Below are positions 44,156 through 52,855 of a stretch of 52,855 nucleotides of DNA, piece by piece (position 1 is the first letter of the stretch; each line of letters starts with the position of its first letter). The DNA comes from an uncultured Clostridia bacterium (GTDB lineage Bacteria; Bacillota; Clostridia; UBA1212; UBA1255): contig CAJFUB010000033.1 in the NCBI GenBank assembly GCA_904420095.1, positions 1 to 52,855 of the forward strand, in the 5' to 3' direction. The notes below the pieces were generated by a model, which did no database searches, had not been told where the DNA came from, and saw nothing but the letters and a program-made list of their open reading frames with translations. The position numbers and the translations under genes were made by a program.

Positions 44156-44760
44156 GTTGCATCACTCCATTTGACATTAATGTGGCTTTCTTCGGCGCCT
44201 GTCAGCTCCGCAATCACCGCGGCCGCCCGCCGCTCCATTTCCCGTTGCGCCGCATCCTGTTCCGATGCGTTCTCGTTTGCATCCTCAACACGTATGCCGT
44301 TTAAATCTATAACGATTTCCGGCACGCGGATTTTTTCGATCGTATTCTGCGCCGATTCTTCGGCGCCGGAAATGCTGCAGGAAACGGAGAGCACATACCC
44401 AAATGTTTCCGATTCTATGTCTTCGTCCACGGTAATGCTCAGATTGCTGCAGAAAATGGATTGTTGTTCCAGGGCAGAAGCAATTTCCTCACTGAGCCGT
44501 TCTTTATACTGCTCCATGATCTGCTTTTCCATGCCGCTGTCCTCCGCCTGTGCAAGCAACGTATTCTTTTCAAGATTCAATGCGGCTTTTCCCTCCAAAA
44601 GCTCAGACGTAAAATTTTTCAAGGGCAGCAGGAGCGTCGTCAGAAACAGGAAGCTAAGCGCCAGCATGGCGGCTTTTTTGATGTTCCCTTTCGGTAAAAT
44701 ATATCCGGCTACCGTCATGACGACGGCGGCCGCAGCAATTTTAATCACCCAGCCGTACAT
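44152..44760 (-). CDS. spoIIIAF: Stage III sporulation protein AF
   Basis: 202 residues. Two N-terminal membrane segments (about 4-20 and 30-48, with LPKGNIKKAAML between) and a soluble ring-building-like domain ending LTGAEESHINVKW. Operon position and length fit SpoIIIAF. Confidence 0.9.
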   Translation of the reverse strand: MYGWVIKIAAAAVVMTVAGYILPKGNIKKAAMLALSFLFLTTLLLPLKNFTSELLEGKAALNLEKNTLLAQAEDSGMEKQIMEQYKERLSEEIASALEQQSIFCSNLSITVDEDIESETFGYVLSVSCSISGAEESAQNTIEKIRVPEIVIDLNGIRVEDANENASEQDAAQREMERRAAAVIAELTGAEESHINVKWSDAT

Positions 44761-44763
44761 CCG

Positions 44764-45669
44764 TTATCCTCCTTTTACCAATGTGACAAGAACGGCAATA
44801 TTCAGCACACACATCACGCTCATCAGGATCGTGACACCGGTAATCATGGTAAAAGCGTCGCCGGCGGCCGCAACCATTCTGGTAATCTTGTCGTCTGCAA
44901 CAGGACGAATCAGAATTCCCGCGATCCGGTATACCAGAACATGCAGAACCATGCGAATGCAGGGCGCTGCGGCTGCGGTCAGGATGGCGGCCGCGGCTGC
45001 GATTCCGGCCGTTCCTTTCAGAACGGACGCACCGGCAAATACCATGTCCGCGCTCTCGGCAAGATATCGGCCCACAACTGGGACCATTGCGCCGGTATAT
45101 TTCAGCGTTCTTCCGGCCATGCTCGTCCGCGCGCCGGTCAGTGCGCCGGAAAGCGTTGCGGCGCAGGAAAAACCGATCATCATGATTCCAAGCCCCCAGG
45201 TAAACAGAAAACGGACCATCCCTTTTACACCCTCAAGACTGAAGCGCTCCGTAACGGATCCACAGATCCCTACCGCGGCGTACACAACGGCCGCCGGCAG
45301 AAAAATTTTCGAGAGCAGGATTGCGACGAGCTGGGTAATGGTAATAAAAACCGCTGCGCCCGCCGCGCCGCTGCCCATATCCATTGCGCACAGTCCGGGG
45401 ATCGAGCTCAGCATAACGGTACGGATTTCCGAAATGGTGTCCCCGGCCTGCGCGACGACCTCGCCAATATTCGCAATCACTGGTACGGAGATCAGGCATA
45501 TGACCGCAAAGGAAACAACATCGTGATTCCCGCTGCTTTCCAGATCCGCAGTCGCTGTAAAAATAGAACTCAGATAAGCGGCCGAAACGATGACAAGAAG
45601 AATCCCCGCGCTTTCTCCCAGATGCTCCCCGATTTCCTTTAATACGGTATTCCAAAGTTCTTCCGCCAT
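44764..45669 (-). CDS. spoIIIAE: Stage III sporulation protein AE, N-terminally short
   Basis: 301 residues from the ATG at 45667-45669, 5 bp after spoIIIAD; a frame starting 17 codons earlier overlaps spoIIIAD. Polytopic, with about seven membrane segments and Gly/Ala-rich helices (ISVPVIANIGEVVAQAGDTI, MLSSIPGLCAMD, GAMVPVVGRYLAE). The family is usually near 390-400 residues with a signal peptide and an extracellular N-terminal domain; here about 90 residues are missing, and upstream is the intact spoIIIAD. The transmembrane core seems complete. Confidence 0.88.
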   Translation of the reverse strand: MAEELWNTVLKEIGEHLGESAGILLVIVSAAYLSSIFTATADLESSGNHDVVSFAVICLISVPVIANIGEVVAQAGDTISEIRTVMLSSIPGLCAMDMGSGAAGAAVFITITQLVAILLSKIFLPAAVVYAAVGICGSVTERFSLEGVKGMVRFLFTWGLGIMMIGFSCAATLSGALTGARTSMAGRTLKYTGAMVPVVGRYLAESADMVFAGASVLKGTAGIAAAAAILTAAAAPCIRMVLHVLVYRIAGILIRPVADDKITRMVAAAGDAFTMITGVTILMSVMCVLNIAVLVTLVKGG

Positions 45670-45674
45670 AGCGC

Positions 45675-46064
45675 TCACCCACCCAACGATTTCACGGCGC
45701 CGATCAGCGTCTGCGCCCACGGAACCGCAAGAAGAACAATAAAAATCCGTCCCGCCAGTTCTATTTTCGACGCCATGGAAGCTTCCCCCATGTCCCGGCA
45801 GAGGGAGGCGGAAAAATCAACGATGTAGGCGGCGCCGATGATTTTTAAAAGATTTTTGATATGCTCGCTTTCCAGCTCCGAGCTTTGGAAGAGCTCCTTT
45901 ACCGCATCCGCAGCACCGTCAATCAGAGTAAGGACGGCGCCAAGCAAAACGACGGAGCCTACCGCTGCAAGCGCCGGTGCGAAATCGCTTTTGAAGCCCT
46001 TCAGAAGAAAAATCAATATGGAAACGACAATCCCAGTCAGTGCAATTTTGATCAGATAATCCAT
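45675..46064 (-). CDS. spoIIIAD: Stage III sporulation protein AD
   Basis: 129 residues, normal length. Three or four membrane segments; LLKIIGAAYIVDFSASLCRDMGE (in part about 69-88) is typical. Integral component of the A-Q complex. Confidence 0.92.
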   Translation of the reverse strand: MDYLIKIALTGIVVSILIFLLKGFKSDFAPALAAVGSVVLLGAVLTLIDGAADAVKELFQSSELESEHIKNLLKIIGAAYIVDFSASLCRDMGEASMASKIELAGRIFIVLLAVPWAQTLIGAVKSLGG

Positions 46065-46086
46065 CGATCCCGCCTCTTTGTCGCCG

Positions 46087-46278
46087 TTATCCGAAAAGAG
46101 ATTTCAGCGTACTGAACAGATCACGGACTTCCCCAGCGATGACAAGCATGGCCAGAATCAGCCCTGCAAGGGTAACAAGCGTCGCCTGCTCGTCCCTCCC
46201 CGCTTTTGTCAGGATCGGATTGAGTACTGCGACGATAATCCCAATGCCCGCAATTTTAAAGATCAAATCAAGCCCCAT
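46087..46278 (-). CDS. spoIIIAC: Stage III sporulation protein AC
   Basis: 63 residues, two membrane segments. LIFKIAGIGIIVAVLN and the GRDEQATLVTLAGLI loop are the family signature. Confidence 0.93.
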   Translation of the reverse strand: MGLDLIFKIAGIGIIVAVLNPILTKAGRDEQATLVTLAGLILAMLVIAGEVRDLFSTLKSLFG

Positions 46279-46293
46279 GCAATGTCACCCGTT

Positions 46294-46830
46294 TCAGAAT
46301 AATATGACGATGATTGCCGCGGAAACGGCGATCGCAATTTTAATCGCATTTTTTCCTTCTTTTTCATCCTTCTGCTGCGCTTCCCGTTCCAGCTCCGCCA
46401 GCTTTTTGACAACGGAAGCGATATGCGCCGACTGCCGCTGCGTATTCGCAAGTCCCAGGGCTTTTCCGATCCCGGAAATACATTCGATATCTTTCTCACG
46501 CAGACAGGGCGTCTTTGGGAAAAAGTCGGCGCAGGCCTTCGCCCAGGCGTTTTCAAAGCTGCCAAATTCGCTTCTGAGGCAGCCGGCCGCACAGGAGAAA
46601 AGATCCGAGCCCTTTTCATCCGGGAAAAATTTCGCTCCGCAGTTCATCAGCACGTCGTCGAGGAGCGCATTTTCGATTGCGATTGCGTCGTCGGCATAGT
46701 GCAGAGCGTCTTGAAAGGCTTTGAGAAGCGTTCTGCGTTGTTTGTATTCTTTTCTGATTTTCAATCCCGTCAGGATTCCGCCCGCAGCGATCAGCAGCGA
46801 GCCCGTAATTTTAATTGTCAGACCGATCAT
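46294..46830 (-). CDS. spoIIIAB: Stage III sporulation protein AB
   Basis: 178 residues. N-terminal membrane segment (about 4-23), a helical GspF-like middle, LEREAQQKDEKEGKNAIKI, and a C-terminal membrane segment (about 160-178). It overlaps spoIIIAA by 4 bp. Confidence 0.91.
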   Translation of the reverse strand: MIGLTIKITGSLLIAAGGILTGLKIRKEYKQRRTLLKAFQDALHYADDAIAIENALLDDVLMNCGAKFFPDEKGSDLFSCAAGCLRSEFGSFENAWAKACADFFPKTPCLREKDIECISGIGKALGLANTQRQSAHIASVVKKLAELEREAQQKDEKEGKNAIKIAIAVSAAIIVILF

Positions 46831-47783
46831 TCTACCGCCTCCGTTACTTCCTGGATCATCGCCGGACCGCTTCCCGCGCGCAAGGTTATGTATTTTTCAA
46901 ATACTCCGGCGCCAATCATGGCCGCGATCTCCCGGCGCACCTTTAGGTCGGAAAGCCGGCTGCCGTGCGCAGTAGCGATGATCTTAACGCCGGCGTTCAT
47001 TGCCGATTCTACTGCGGCCGCATCTCCTGGCCCGCCGATTTCATCCGTTATGATGATTTCCGGCGCCATGCTCCGGATCATCATCAGAATACCTTTTTCT
47101 TTGGGGCAGGCGTCGTATACATCCGTCATCATTCCCACGTCGTTTGCGGGCGTTCCGTTGTAGCAGGCAGCAATTTCCGAGCGTTCGTCTATGATTCCTA
47201 CGTTTGCGCCTTTGAAATACGGCGTTTTGCACCCGCTTCCCAAAATCCGCGCGATGTCGCGGATGATCGTGGTCTTTCCGCATGCGGGCGGGGATATGAT
47301 CAGCGTGCTGTATATTTCGTCTTGGTTTTTGATGATATGGCGGATCATCTCGGAGGCGCAGCCCTTAACCTGGCGCGCAATCCGAAGATTCAGGCTTGAC
47401 ACGTCATATACGGAGCCGTCCGGAAGCATTTTTCCGGCAATCCCGACGCGGTGTCCCCCGCGCAGCGTGATAAATCCGTTTCGAATATCTTCTTTATAAG
47501 CGTAAACAGAGCTTCTGCAGATACTGGCAAAGATCCGGTTCACCTCGTCCTTCGTTGGCAGATAAGCGCTCTGTGCAGAAACGATCCTGCCGCTTGCAGC
47601 CAGAAAATATTTTTCTTTTCGAAGCCCACCGATCACCAGGAGCGGCAGGCCTGTCCGCAGACGGATCTCACTCGCGCTGTGAAGAAGCTCATTCCCTGCC
47701 GCAAACGCGGCGTTCAGCGCAGATACCGCCTGTCCGCTGCCTAACCTGTCCGTAATTTCGGAACGAAATGTTCTGATATCCAT
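46827..47783 (-). CDS. spoIIIAA: Stage III sporulation protein AA (ATPase)
   Basis: 318 residues from the ATG at 47781-47783 after AAAGGG. Secretion-ATPase-like: the Walker A is PPACGKTT (165-172), followed by NVGIIDERSEIAACYNG and IITDEIGG (Walker B). It should drive the mother-cell to forespore channel. First gene of the complete spoIIIAA-AH operon. Confidence 0.94.
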   Translation of the reverse strand: MDIRTFRSEITDRLGSGQAVSALNAAFAAGNELLHSASEIRLRTGLPLLVIGGLRKEKYFLAASGRIVSAQSAYLPTKDEVNRIFASICRSSVYAYKEDIRNGFITLRGGHRVGIAGKMLPDGSVYDVSSLNLRIARQVKGCASEMIRHIIKNQDEIYSTLIISPPACGKTTIIRDIARILGSGCKTPYFKGANVGIIDERSEIAACYNGTPANDVGMMTDVYDACPKEKGILMMIRSMAPEIIITDEIGGPGDAAAVESAMNAGVKIIATAHGSRLSDLKVRREIAAMIGAGVFEKYITLRAGSGPAMIQEVTEAVE

Positions 47784-47816
47784 ACCAAGCACCCTTTCTG
47801 CAAAGCTGTCGATTCA

Positions 47817-47845
47817 TTTATATGAACGCCGATTCCTTTTTATGC
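47817..47845 (-). promoter_or_regulatory. Possible sigma-E promoter of spoIIIA
   Basis: On the minus strand GCATAAA (47839-47845), about 14 nt, CATATAAA (47817-47824), close to the sigma-E pattern (ATA-rich -35, CATACANT -10). Confidence 0.45.
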
Positions 47846-47945
47846 TCACGCAGTGCCAACAAATTAAATTTGCGGATTGTGAGAAATCAGCACAATACGG
47901 CTTTCCATTTTATAGATAATGAAAAAATAAAATGGAGGTGAAAAA

Positions 47946-48539
47946 ATGGAAAAAAAGAATGTTTTGTACGACAAAACATGTGCTGAACGAATCATTTTCA
48001 TCAGGCAGGGAAAGGGCAACAAAAAAGATAAAATTTCGCAGGATAAGCTTGCCGCCAGATTCCGTACCGAAAATTGCAAAATATCGCGCGACACGATTGC
48101 GGACATCGAATCGGGCGTCAGAGATATTTTTGATATCGAGGTATTTTGGTTTGCAAAGGTACTGAATGTGCCCCTCAATTATCTTCTGGGAATCACCGAT
48201 CAATACAATGGGACGGATCTGGAATATGAGCCTCAAATCGATCCTTCCATGAAAGACCGGAAAAACATCTGCGGCACATGGATCCGCGAAGCAAGATATC
48301 ATCAGGAAAAAGACAGTATTTCCCAGCAGGAGCTTGCAAAGCAAATGACGGAAAGCGGAATCGAAATGAGCTATTATACCATTCTGTATATTGAAAGCGG
48401 AAAACGCCGCGTTTCCCTTACGGAGCTGAAGCATTTTGCAAGGATACTGAACAAGCCGCTTGAATATCTTCTGAAGGGAACAAATCCAAAGCTTCCAAAT
48501 ATTGAATCCTTCGAAAGCTTTGCAGCAGAGGACAACTGA
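47946..48539 (+). CDS. Regulator with two XRE-type helix-turn-helix domains
   Basis: 197 residues after a strong GGAGGTG. Two copies of a Cro/C1-like HTH are in tandem: residues about 13-80 (ISQDKLAARF, RDTIADIESGVR, LNVPLNYLLG) and about 112-180 (ISQQELAKQM, YYTILYIESGKRR, LNKPLEYLLKG). Each copy ends with the same LNxPLxYLL phrase, so the second arose by duplication or both bind one long operator. It diverges from spoIIIAA and could control it or itself; targets are unknown. Confidence 0.85.
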   Translation: MEKKNVLYDKTCAERIIFIRQGKGNKKDKISQDKLAARFRTENCKISRDTIADIESGVRDIFDIEVFWFAKVLNVPLNYLLGITDQYNGTDLEYEPQIDPSMKDRKNICGTWIREARYHQEKDSISQQELAKQMTESGIEMSYYTILYIESGKRRVSLTELKHFARILNKPLEYLLKGTNPKLPNIESFESFAAEDN

Positions 48540-48619
48540 ACGCAGGAGCCCATTTCTTGACACCTCCGGCAGCGCGGTGCTATAGTGAAGCGTAAAACTA
48601 TTTGCGAAGGAACTTTTCA

Positions 48620-49393
48620 ATGCGCTTCAATTTACATACTCACACCTACCGCTGTCACCACGCCTCCGGCACCGAACGGGAATATATCGAGAATGCAATC
48701 CGGTCCGGGATGGAGCTTCTCGGATTCTCCGAGCACGTCCCCTATCCCTTTCCGGACGGGCATGAATCCTCCTTTCGTCTGTATCGGAGAGATCTGGAAA
48801 ATTATTTTTCCGTTTTAAACGCGCTGCGCTCCGAATACAAAAACGAGATTACAATTGTAATCGGATTCGAGGCCGAATATTATCCAAAATATTTTGAGGA
48901 CATGCTTCGCTTGATTCGTCCTTACAATCCGGATTATCTTCTGCTCGGGCAGCATTTTACAAACAACGAGGAGGACGGGGTTTATTGCCTCAGACCAACG
49001 AAAGAAGAAGCGCATCTGCGCCGTTACGTGCAGCAGGTGTCGGATGCGCTGGCTACCGGGAGGTTCACTTATCTGGCGCATCCGGATCTGATCCATTTTA
49101 CGGGCGAGCCTGTCATTTACGACGCATACATGACGCGCCTGTGCGAAACCGCAAAGCGCCTGCAAATCCCGCTCGAGTTCAATTTCCTGGGCGTTCGGGA
49201 TCACAGAATTTACCCTTCCGAGCGTTTCTTTCGCATCGCGGGCAAGGTTGGAAACGAAATCGTGCTGGGCTGTGATGCGCACTGTCCGGAGGCTATGCTT
49301 GCTTCTGAGACGGCCGTTCAGGCAAGCCGTTTTCTTTCAAAATACGGCTTGAAGCCGGTTGATACAATCAAGCTTCGTCCAGTAACTCCATAA
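48620..49393 (+). CDS. PHP-domain phosphoesterase, histidinol-phosphatase-like
   Basis: 257 residues from the ATG at 48620 after GAAGGA. Metal-binding motifs in order: [15 protein letters not shown] (3-17), [31 protein letters not shown] and [12 protein letters not shown] enzymes hydrolyse phosphoesters, often histidinol phosphate, but no histidine genes are near, so the substrate is open. Its last 26 bp overlap the convergent yyaL-like gene. Confidence 0.85.
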   Translation: MRFNLHTHTYRCHHASGTEREYIENAIRSGMELLGFSEHVPYPFPDGHESSFRLYRRDLENYFSVLNALRSEYKNEITIVIGFEAEYYPKYFEDMLRLIRPYNPDYLLLGQHFTNNEEDGVYCLRPTKEEAHLRRYVQQVSDALATGRFTYLAHPDLIHFTGEPVIYDAYMTRLCETAKRLQIPLEFNFLGVRDHRIYPSERFFRIAGKVGNEIVLGCDAHCPEAMLASETAVQASRFLSKYGLKPVDTIKLRPVTP

Positions 49394-51353
49394 GCTTTTC
49401 CAGCTTGTCCGTCGGGGGAAAGCATCGCCGCGCCTTACAGACGTAAAATGTCGTTTTCCCGTTCAAAAGCGGCTGTTCCTCAGAAGGAGCGCGAACCATG
49501 AGATCCGTTTCACGCTGCAGCAAAAGCGGCAGCTCCCGGATTTCCTCCGGTCTCTGCGTTACACAGACGATGCGCGCAGGCGGATCCAGGTAACGCAGGA
49601 GCGCCAGAAGAAAGAAGCAGCTTCCCGCGGGATATGCGGCACATTTTTCGCACAAGAAAAACACCTGTTTCCGGGCCTCTTCGTAAAGCGCCTCCTCCTG
49701 CAAAAGATTCGACAATTTTACAAGCACATAGGCAATGACGGAATTTCCGGACGGCAAGGCGCCGTCGTACGTATCCTTCGGCCTTGTGATCAGCTGCTCC
49801 GCATCCTCGGCATACAGATAAAATCCGCCGCGGTCGGGATCCCGGAACTTTCGAATCGCCGTTTTGCAGACTGCGGTAGCCCGTTCAAGATAATTTTCGG
49901 ACGGCAGCGCCTCGTGAAGATGGAGCAGCGCAAATGCGTAGAAGACATAATCCGCAAGAAAGCCTTCGGCTCCCCGCCGGCCCAGCCTCAGGCTGACGAA
50001 TACAGCTTCTCCCTCTGTCAAATGACATTGGAGAAAGCGTTCCGCCCTCTTGGCAGCGTCCAGATACGCTTGCGTTCCCGTACTCCGGTACAGAAACGCA
50101 AGCGCCGCAATCATTAGAGAGCACGAAGACATCAGGATCTTGTCGTCTACGTTCAAAGGCATACGTGTCTTCCGATATGCATAAACGCGTTCTGCAAGCG
50201 ACTCGGGCAGCTGTCTCCAGGCGTCGTTCCGAAGAAGATTCGGGATGCTTTTTCCTTTAAAATTGCCTTCTTTCGTAATCCCATATGCGCTTGCGAAGCG
50301 CTCTCCATCCTCCACTCCAAGCAAACGGAGAATTTCCTCCTCAGAGAAGAGATAATAATTCCCCTCCCCGCCTGCGCTGTCCGCGTCCTGCGCGCTGTAA
50401 AAGGCTCCGTCCGGATCTGTCATTTCCCGCAGCACATAGCGGGCCGTCCGCTCCGCTACGCTGCGGTACAGGACATCGCCCGTTACGGAATACGCACGGA
50501 TGTATGCAAAAATCAGGAGCGCATTGTCATAGAGCATTTTTTCAAAATGCGGAACCAGAAAATATCGGTCTGTGGAATAGCGGGAAAATCCAAAGCCGAT
50601 ATGGTCGTATAATCCGCCGCGATACATCGCAGTCAGCGTTTTTTCCGCCATTTCCAGAATTTCGGCGTCTCCGCTTTTCTCATAATATTCAAGCAAAAAC
50701 AGGATATTATGCGCCATTGGGAATTTGGGAGCGTTTCCAAAGCCGCCGCATAGCCGATCGAAGCTTTTGCGGAGATATTGAACGCCGCTTTTTATCAGAC
50801 CGCTGTCTGCGCATTCCATTCTGCGCCCCCTGGCCGGAACGAGGTCTTTCTGTGCGCCGTCCCGCAGCCGCCGGGCGGCCAGCTCCCCTGTTTTCTCTAC
50901 CGCCGCCCGATCGTGAAGCCATTTCTCACGAATTTGCTTCAGAAGCTCGTCGAAGCCGATCATGCCATACGCGCTCTGCTTCGGAAAATACGTTCCTGCA
51001 AAAAAGGGCTTTTTATCCGGCGTCAGAAAAATGCTTGCCGGCCAGCCGCCGCTTCCGGAAAACAGCGTGCAAGCGTCCAGATAGACGTGATCTACATCAG
51101 GCCGTTCTTCCCGATCGACCTTGACGCTGACAAAGCCGCAGTTTAAAAGCTCTGCGGTTTCTTCATTTTCAAAGCATTCCCTGGCCATGACGTGGCACCA
51201 GTGGCACGCACTGTAGCCGATGCTCAGGAAAATCGGCTTATCTTCTCGTTTTGCTTTCTGAAACGCTTCCTCTCCCCAGGGATACCAATCCACAGGATTC
51301 TCGGCATGCTGCAGCAGATATGGGCTCGTTTGATCCGACAGATGATTTTTCAT
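49368..51353 (-). CDS. Thioredoxin-fold DUF255 / YyaL family protein
   Basis: 661 residues from the ATG at 51351-51353 after GGAGGTG. The N-terminal thioredoxin-like domain has [13 protein letters not shown] (19-31), the redox motif CHWC (50-53), and DREERPDVD. The rest is an (alpha/alpha)6-barrel typical of the family (SPATA20/YyaL), with YDNALL and [12 protein letters not shown]. The function is unknown; relatives are proposed to be N-acyl-glucosamine epimerase-like or redox proteins. Monocistronic, divergent from cotJC. Confidence 0.88.
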   Translation of the reverse strand: MKNHLSDQTSPYLLQHAENPVDWYPWGEEAFQKAKREDKPIFLSIGYSACHWCHVMARECFENEETAELLNCGFVSVKVDREERPDVDHVYLDACTLFSGSGGWPASIFLTPDKKPFFAGTYFPKQSAYGMIGFDELLKQIREKWLHDRAAVEKTGELAARRLRDGAQKDLVPARGRRMECADSGLIKSGVQYLRKSFDRLCGGFGNAPKFPMAHNILFLLEYYEKSGDAEILEMAEKTLTAMYRGGLYDHIGFGFSRYSTDRYFLVPHFEKMLYDNALLIFAYIRAYSVTGDVLYRSVAERTARYVLREMTDPDGAFYSAQDADSAGGEGNYYLFSEEEILRLLGVEDGERFASAYGITKEGNFKGKSIPNLLRNDAWRQLPESLAERVYAYRKTRMPLNVDDKILMSSCSLMIAALAFLYRSTGTQAYLDAAKRAERFLQCHLTEGEAVFVSLRLGRRGAEGFLADYVFYAFALLHLHEALPSENYLERATAVCKTAIRKFRDPDRGGFYLYAEDAEQLITRPKDTYDGALPSGNSVIAYVLVKLSNLLQEEALYEEARKQVFFLCEKCAAYPAGSCFFLLALLRYLDPPARIVCVTQRPEEIRELPLLLQRETDLMVRAPSEEQPLLNGKTTFYVCKARRCFPPTDKLEKLMELLDEA

Positions 51354-51426
51354 CGTAAGCACCTCCTGCCGGATAATATTTCCGATTTTGCAAATAATAA
51401 TCCGGAAATCAAAAGGAGGTCTTAGG

Positions 51427-52098
51427 ATGTTTAAACATGAAAAGCAATTATTTCATCCGGTCGGCGTGGAGGCGCCGAATCCTCAGTATGCCGCTCTGCT
51501 TCAGGAGCAGCTGGGCGGCGGGAACGGCGAATTGAAAGCCGCCATGCAGTATATGTCGCAGAGCTTCCGGATCAAGGATCCGGCAATAAAAGATTTGTTC
51601 ATGGATATTGCCGCGGAGGAGCTCGGACATATGGAAATGGTAGCGGAAACGATTAACCTGCTGAACGGACATCAGGTCGATGCCGACGCGGTCACCGCAG
51701 GAGAAATTCAGACGCATGTGCTTCTCGGGCTGAATCCCGGTCTGATCAACGCATCGGGGTATTCCTGGACAGGCGATTACGTAACGGTGACCGGCGATCT
51801 GTGCGCTGATCTGCTGTCAAATATTGCGTCAGAGCAGCGCGCCAAGGTCGTTTATGAATATCTTTACAGGCAAATCAAGGATAAAAAGGTCAGAGAAACC
51901 ATCGATTTTCTTCTGAACCGTGAGGAAGCGCACAACGCATTGTTCCGGGAGGCTTTTAACAGAGTCCAGGACAGCGGTTCCGATAAAAGCTTCGGGGTTA
52001 CTGAGGACTCGCGGCTCTACTTCAATTTGTCAAATCCTTCCCCGGAAAATTCCTTCGGCGATACGCCGGCGAATCCTCCGGGGTTTCAGAATTCTTGA
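51427..52098 (+). CDS. cotJC: Manganese catalase-like spore coat protein (CotJC type)
   Basis: 223 residues from the ATG at 51427 after AAAGGAGG. Ferritin-like di-manganese ligands are visible: Glu35 ([10 protein letters not shown]), Glu65 and His68 ([10 protein letters not shown]), Glu136 (ASEQRAK), and Glu167 and His169 (NREEAHN). It removes hydrogen peroxide or acts as a coat structural protein in spores; CotJC in Bacillus is a coat protein. No cotJA or cotJB lies beside it. It ends 10 bp from the convergent SOD gene. Confidence 0.9.
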   Translation: MFKHEKQLFHPVGVEAPNPQYAALLQEQLGGGNGELKAAMQYMSQSFRIKDPAIKDLFMDIAAEELGHMEMVAETINLLNGHQVDADAVTAGEIQTHVLLGLNPGLINASGYSWTGDYVTVTGDLCADLLSNIASEQRAKVVYEYLYRQIKDKKVRETIDFLLNREEAHNALFREAFNRVQDSGSDKSFGVTEDSRLYFNLSNPSPENSFGDTPANPPGFQNS

Positions 52099-52108
52099 CG
52101 AATAAAAT

Positions 52109-52615
52109 TCAGACAATCACGCCGCAGGCGATTTTCTTTCCGGAATCGCCGGACGGCTGTGTTTTGAAGTCGTCTGCTCTTTCGTGAATGACGACCGTTC
52201 TGTTTATGATTTCTCTGACCGTAAAACGATCGGTGACAAATGCCGACCAGGCGCTGCCTTTGTTGGAAAACAGCGGCGGAAGGTCTCCGGCGTGATACGG
52301 GTGCGCGCAGCCGTTCGGGTTATAATGTGATCCCGTATCCGCAAATGGATCCGCGATATTTCCGGTGCAGGAAGCCCCCGTATGGATATGCATCGCATAG
52401 ACCGGATACAGGCACTTTCCGTTTTCATTCGGAAATCCTTCTACCGCCGCCGTTACAAGCACTTTGCTTCCCACCTGATAGAAAGACACTTTTCCGCGTA
52501 AATTCGGATAGGCGGCCGAGCCTCTGAGCGCGGCGGAAGCGTCTGGGTGGCGCTTTGCGGCATATTTTGCATAATCTGGCTGATTTTCTTCTTTTTTCTT
52601 TCTGCGGAACAACAC
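52109..52615 (-). CDS. Cu/Zn superoxide dismutase family protein without signal peptide
   Basis: 168 residues from the GTG at 52613-52615, five bases after GGAGG; a GTG six bases upstream overlaps the ribosome-binding site and a TTG just downstream (52610-52612) is also possible. Metal ligands of the family, numbered from this GTG: His76 and His78 (HIHTG), His97 (GSHYNP), His105, His108, Asp111 (HPYHAGD), and His144 (VIHERADD). Cys83 and Cys164 are placed for the usual disulfide. The loop between the second and third zinc ligands is short. The N-terminus is basic (FRRKKKEE) and has no export signal, unusual for this extracellular family; it may be spore-coat-associated. Confidence 0.85.
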   Translation of the reverse strand: MLFRRKKKEENQPDYAKYAAKRHPDASAALRGSAAYPNLRGKVSFYQVGSKVLVTAAVEGFPNENGKCLYPVYAMHIHTGASCTGNIADPFADTGSHYNPNGCAHPYHAGDLPPLFSNKGSAWSAFVTDRFTVREIINRTVVIHERADDFKTQPSGDSGKKIACGVIV

Positions 52616-52692
52616 ATTCACCTCCTCAGTGCATTATATGAAGCGGCCGGGCGTTTCGGATTCCCGTTCTTTAAAAAAAAGAGAACAGGTTC

Positions 52693-52721
52693 TTGCGTCC
52701 AGTTCTTTCTCATGTTATAAT
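52693..52721 (+). promoter_or_regulatory. Promoter of the tRNA-Ser gene
   Basis: TTGCGT (52693-52698), 17-nt spacer, TATAAT (52716-52721), with TGT just before it (extended -10). Confidence 0.7.
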
Positions 52722-52773
52722 GCTGTTCGATGCGATTGCTCCGGATCCTGCGCAGGATGTGGAATCGGCATAG

Positions 52774-52855
52774 GGAGCGGTATCGAAGTGGTCATAACGG
52801 GCCTGACTCGAAATCAGGTAGTCCTCACGGGCTCGTGGGTTCGAATCCCACCCGC
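52774..52855 (+). tRNA. tRNA-Ser(CGA), 3' end cut by the window
   Basis: The acceptor 5' strand is GGAGCGG (52774-52780). The anticodon stem CCTGA/TCAGG encloses CTCGAAA, anticodon CGA, reading UCG serine codons. A long variable arm (AGTCCTCACGGGCTC region) marks a class II tRNA, and GTGGGTTCGAATCCCAC is the T arm. Only the last bases of the acceptor stem and CCA are outside. Confidence 0.93.

Noticed and set aside
52675..52695. A second LexA-like site, GAACAGGTTC, before the tRNA
   Set aside because: The half sites are two bases apart instead of four, and a tRNA gene is not an expected SOS target.
1..52855. CRISPR arrays, insertion sequences, prophage genes or rRNA
   Set aside because: No regularly spaced direct repeats, transposase, integrase, phage or rRNA sequence was recognised on reading the window.

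Overview
The window looks like chromosome from an anaerobic, endospore-forming member of the Clostridia (Bacillota) of middling GC content. The evidence is a complete spoIIIA operon, an alpha/beta-type SASP, a GerW/YtfJ protein and a CotJC-like Mn-catalase (sporulation); a class III anaerobic ribonucleotide reductase with its radical-SAM activase, and pyruvate phosphate dikinase (anaerobic metabolism); and typical Firmicutes gene blocks (yicC-remA-gmk-rpoZ, ireB-ruvX-DUF1292, scpAB). The order or family cannot be fixed from the sequence alone. Most of it is core genome. No insertion sequence, prophage or CRISPR array was seen.

Layout, left to right. (1) 1-4439, minus: the 5' part of a very large secreted surface protein (parallel beta-helix repeats, then MBG/YDG-like domains), preceded by a roughly 310-nt leader with its own promoter. 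(2) 4876-12208: a MacB-like ABC ATPase/permease diverges from a two-component system, whose kinase overlaps an acyl-CoA-synthetase-like gene, followed by yqhQ and prmC. (3) 13074-17521: DUF2953-gerW converge on dat-scpB-scpA; a catalytically dead-looking M50 protein and a SASP follow. (4) 17595-25878, minus: one long operon, HPr-like, ireB, ruvX, DUF1292, metY, purL, proC and an rnhA-Nudix fusion, with a PRK/uridine-kinase-like gene upstream. (5) 27175-31157, plus: nrdG-nrdD-trxB-like, in which NrdD carries a C-terminal glutaredoxin-like domain. (6) 31227-38368, minus: a secreted unknown, then yicC-remA-gmk-rpoZ-glyS-ppdK. (7) 38466-42774, minus: a radical-SAM DNA-repair-type gene under a LexA-type box, a beta-helix lipoprotein whose signal peptide is broken by one base, and an unknown protein. 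(8) 42923-47783, minus: spoIIIAA-AH. (9) 47946-52855: a double-HTH regulator, a PHP phosphoesterase, a YyaL/DUF255 thioredoxin-fold protein, a CotJC-type Mn catalase, a Cu/Zn-SOD-like protein and a truncated tRNA-Ser(CGA).

The points most worth following are: the self-contained deoxynucleotide module in which the class III reductase appears to carry its own redoxin next to a TrxR-like flavoprotein; the SOS box over the transcription start of the radical-SAM repair gene; the M50 pseudoprotease beside scpAB; the RNase HI-Nudix fusion; the HPr-like protein without His15; the short SpoIIIAE; and the one-base lesion in the lipoprotein signal peptide. Start codons were moved from the longest reading frame wherever a ribosome-binding site or family length required it, and this is stated per gene. 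Functions are family-level readings; no database search was run.
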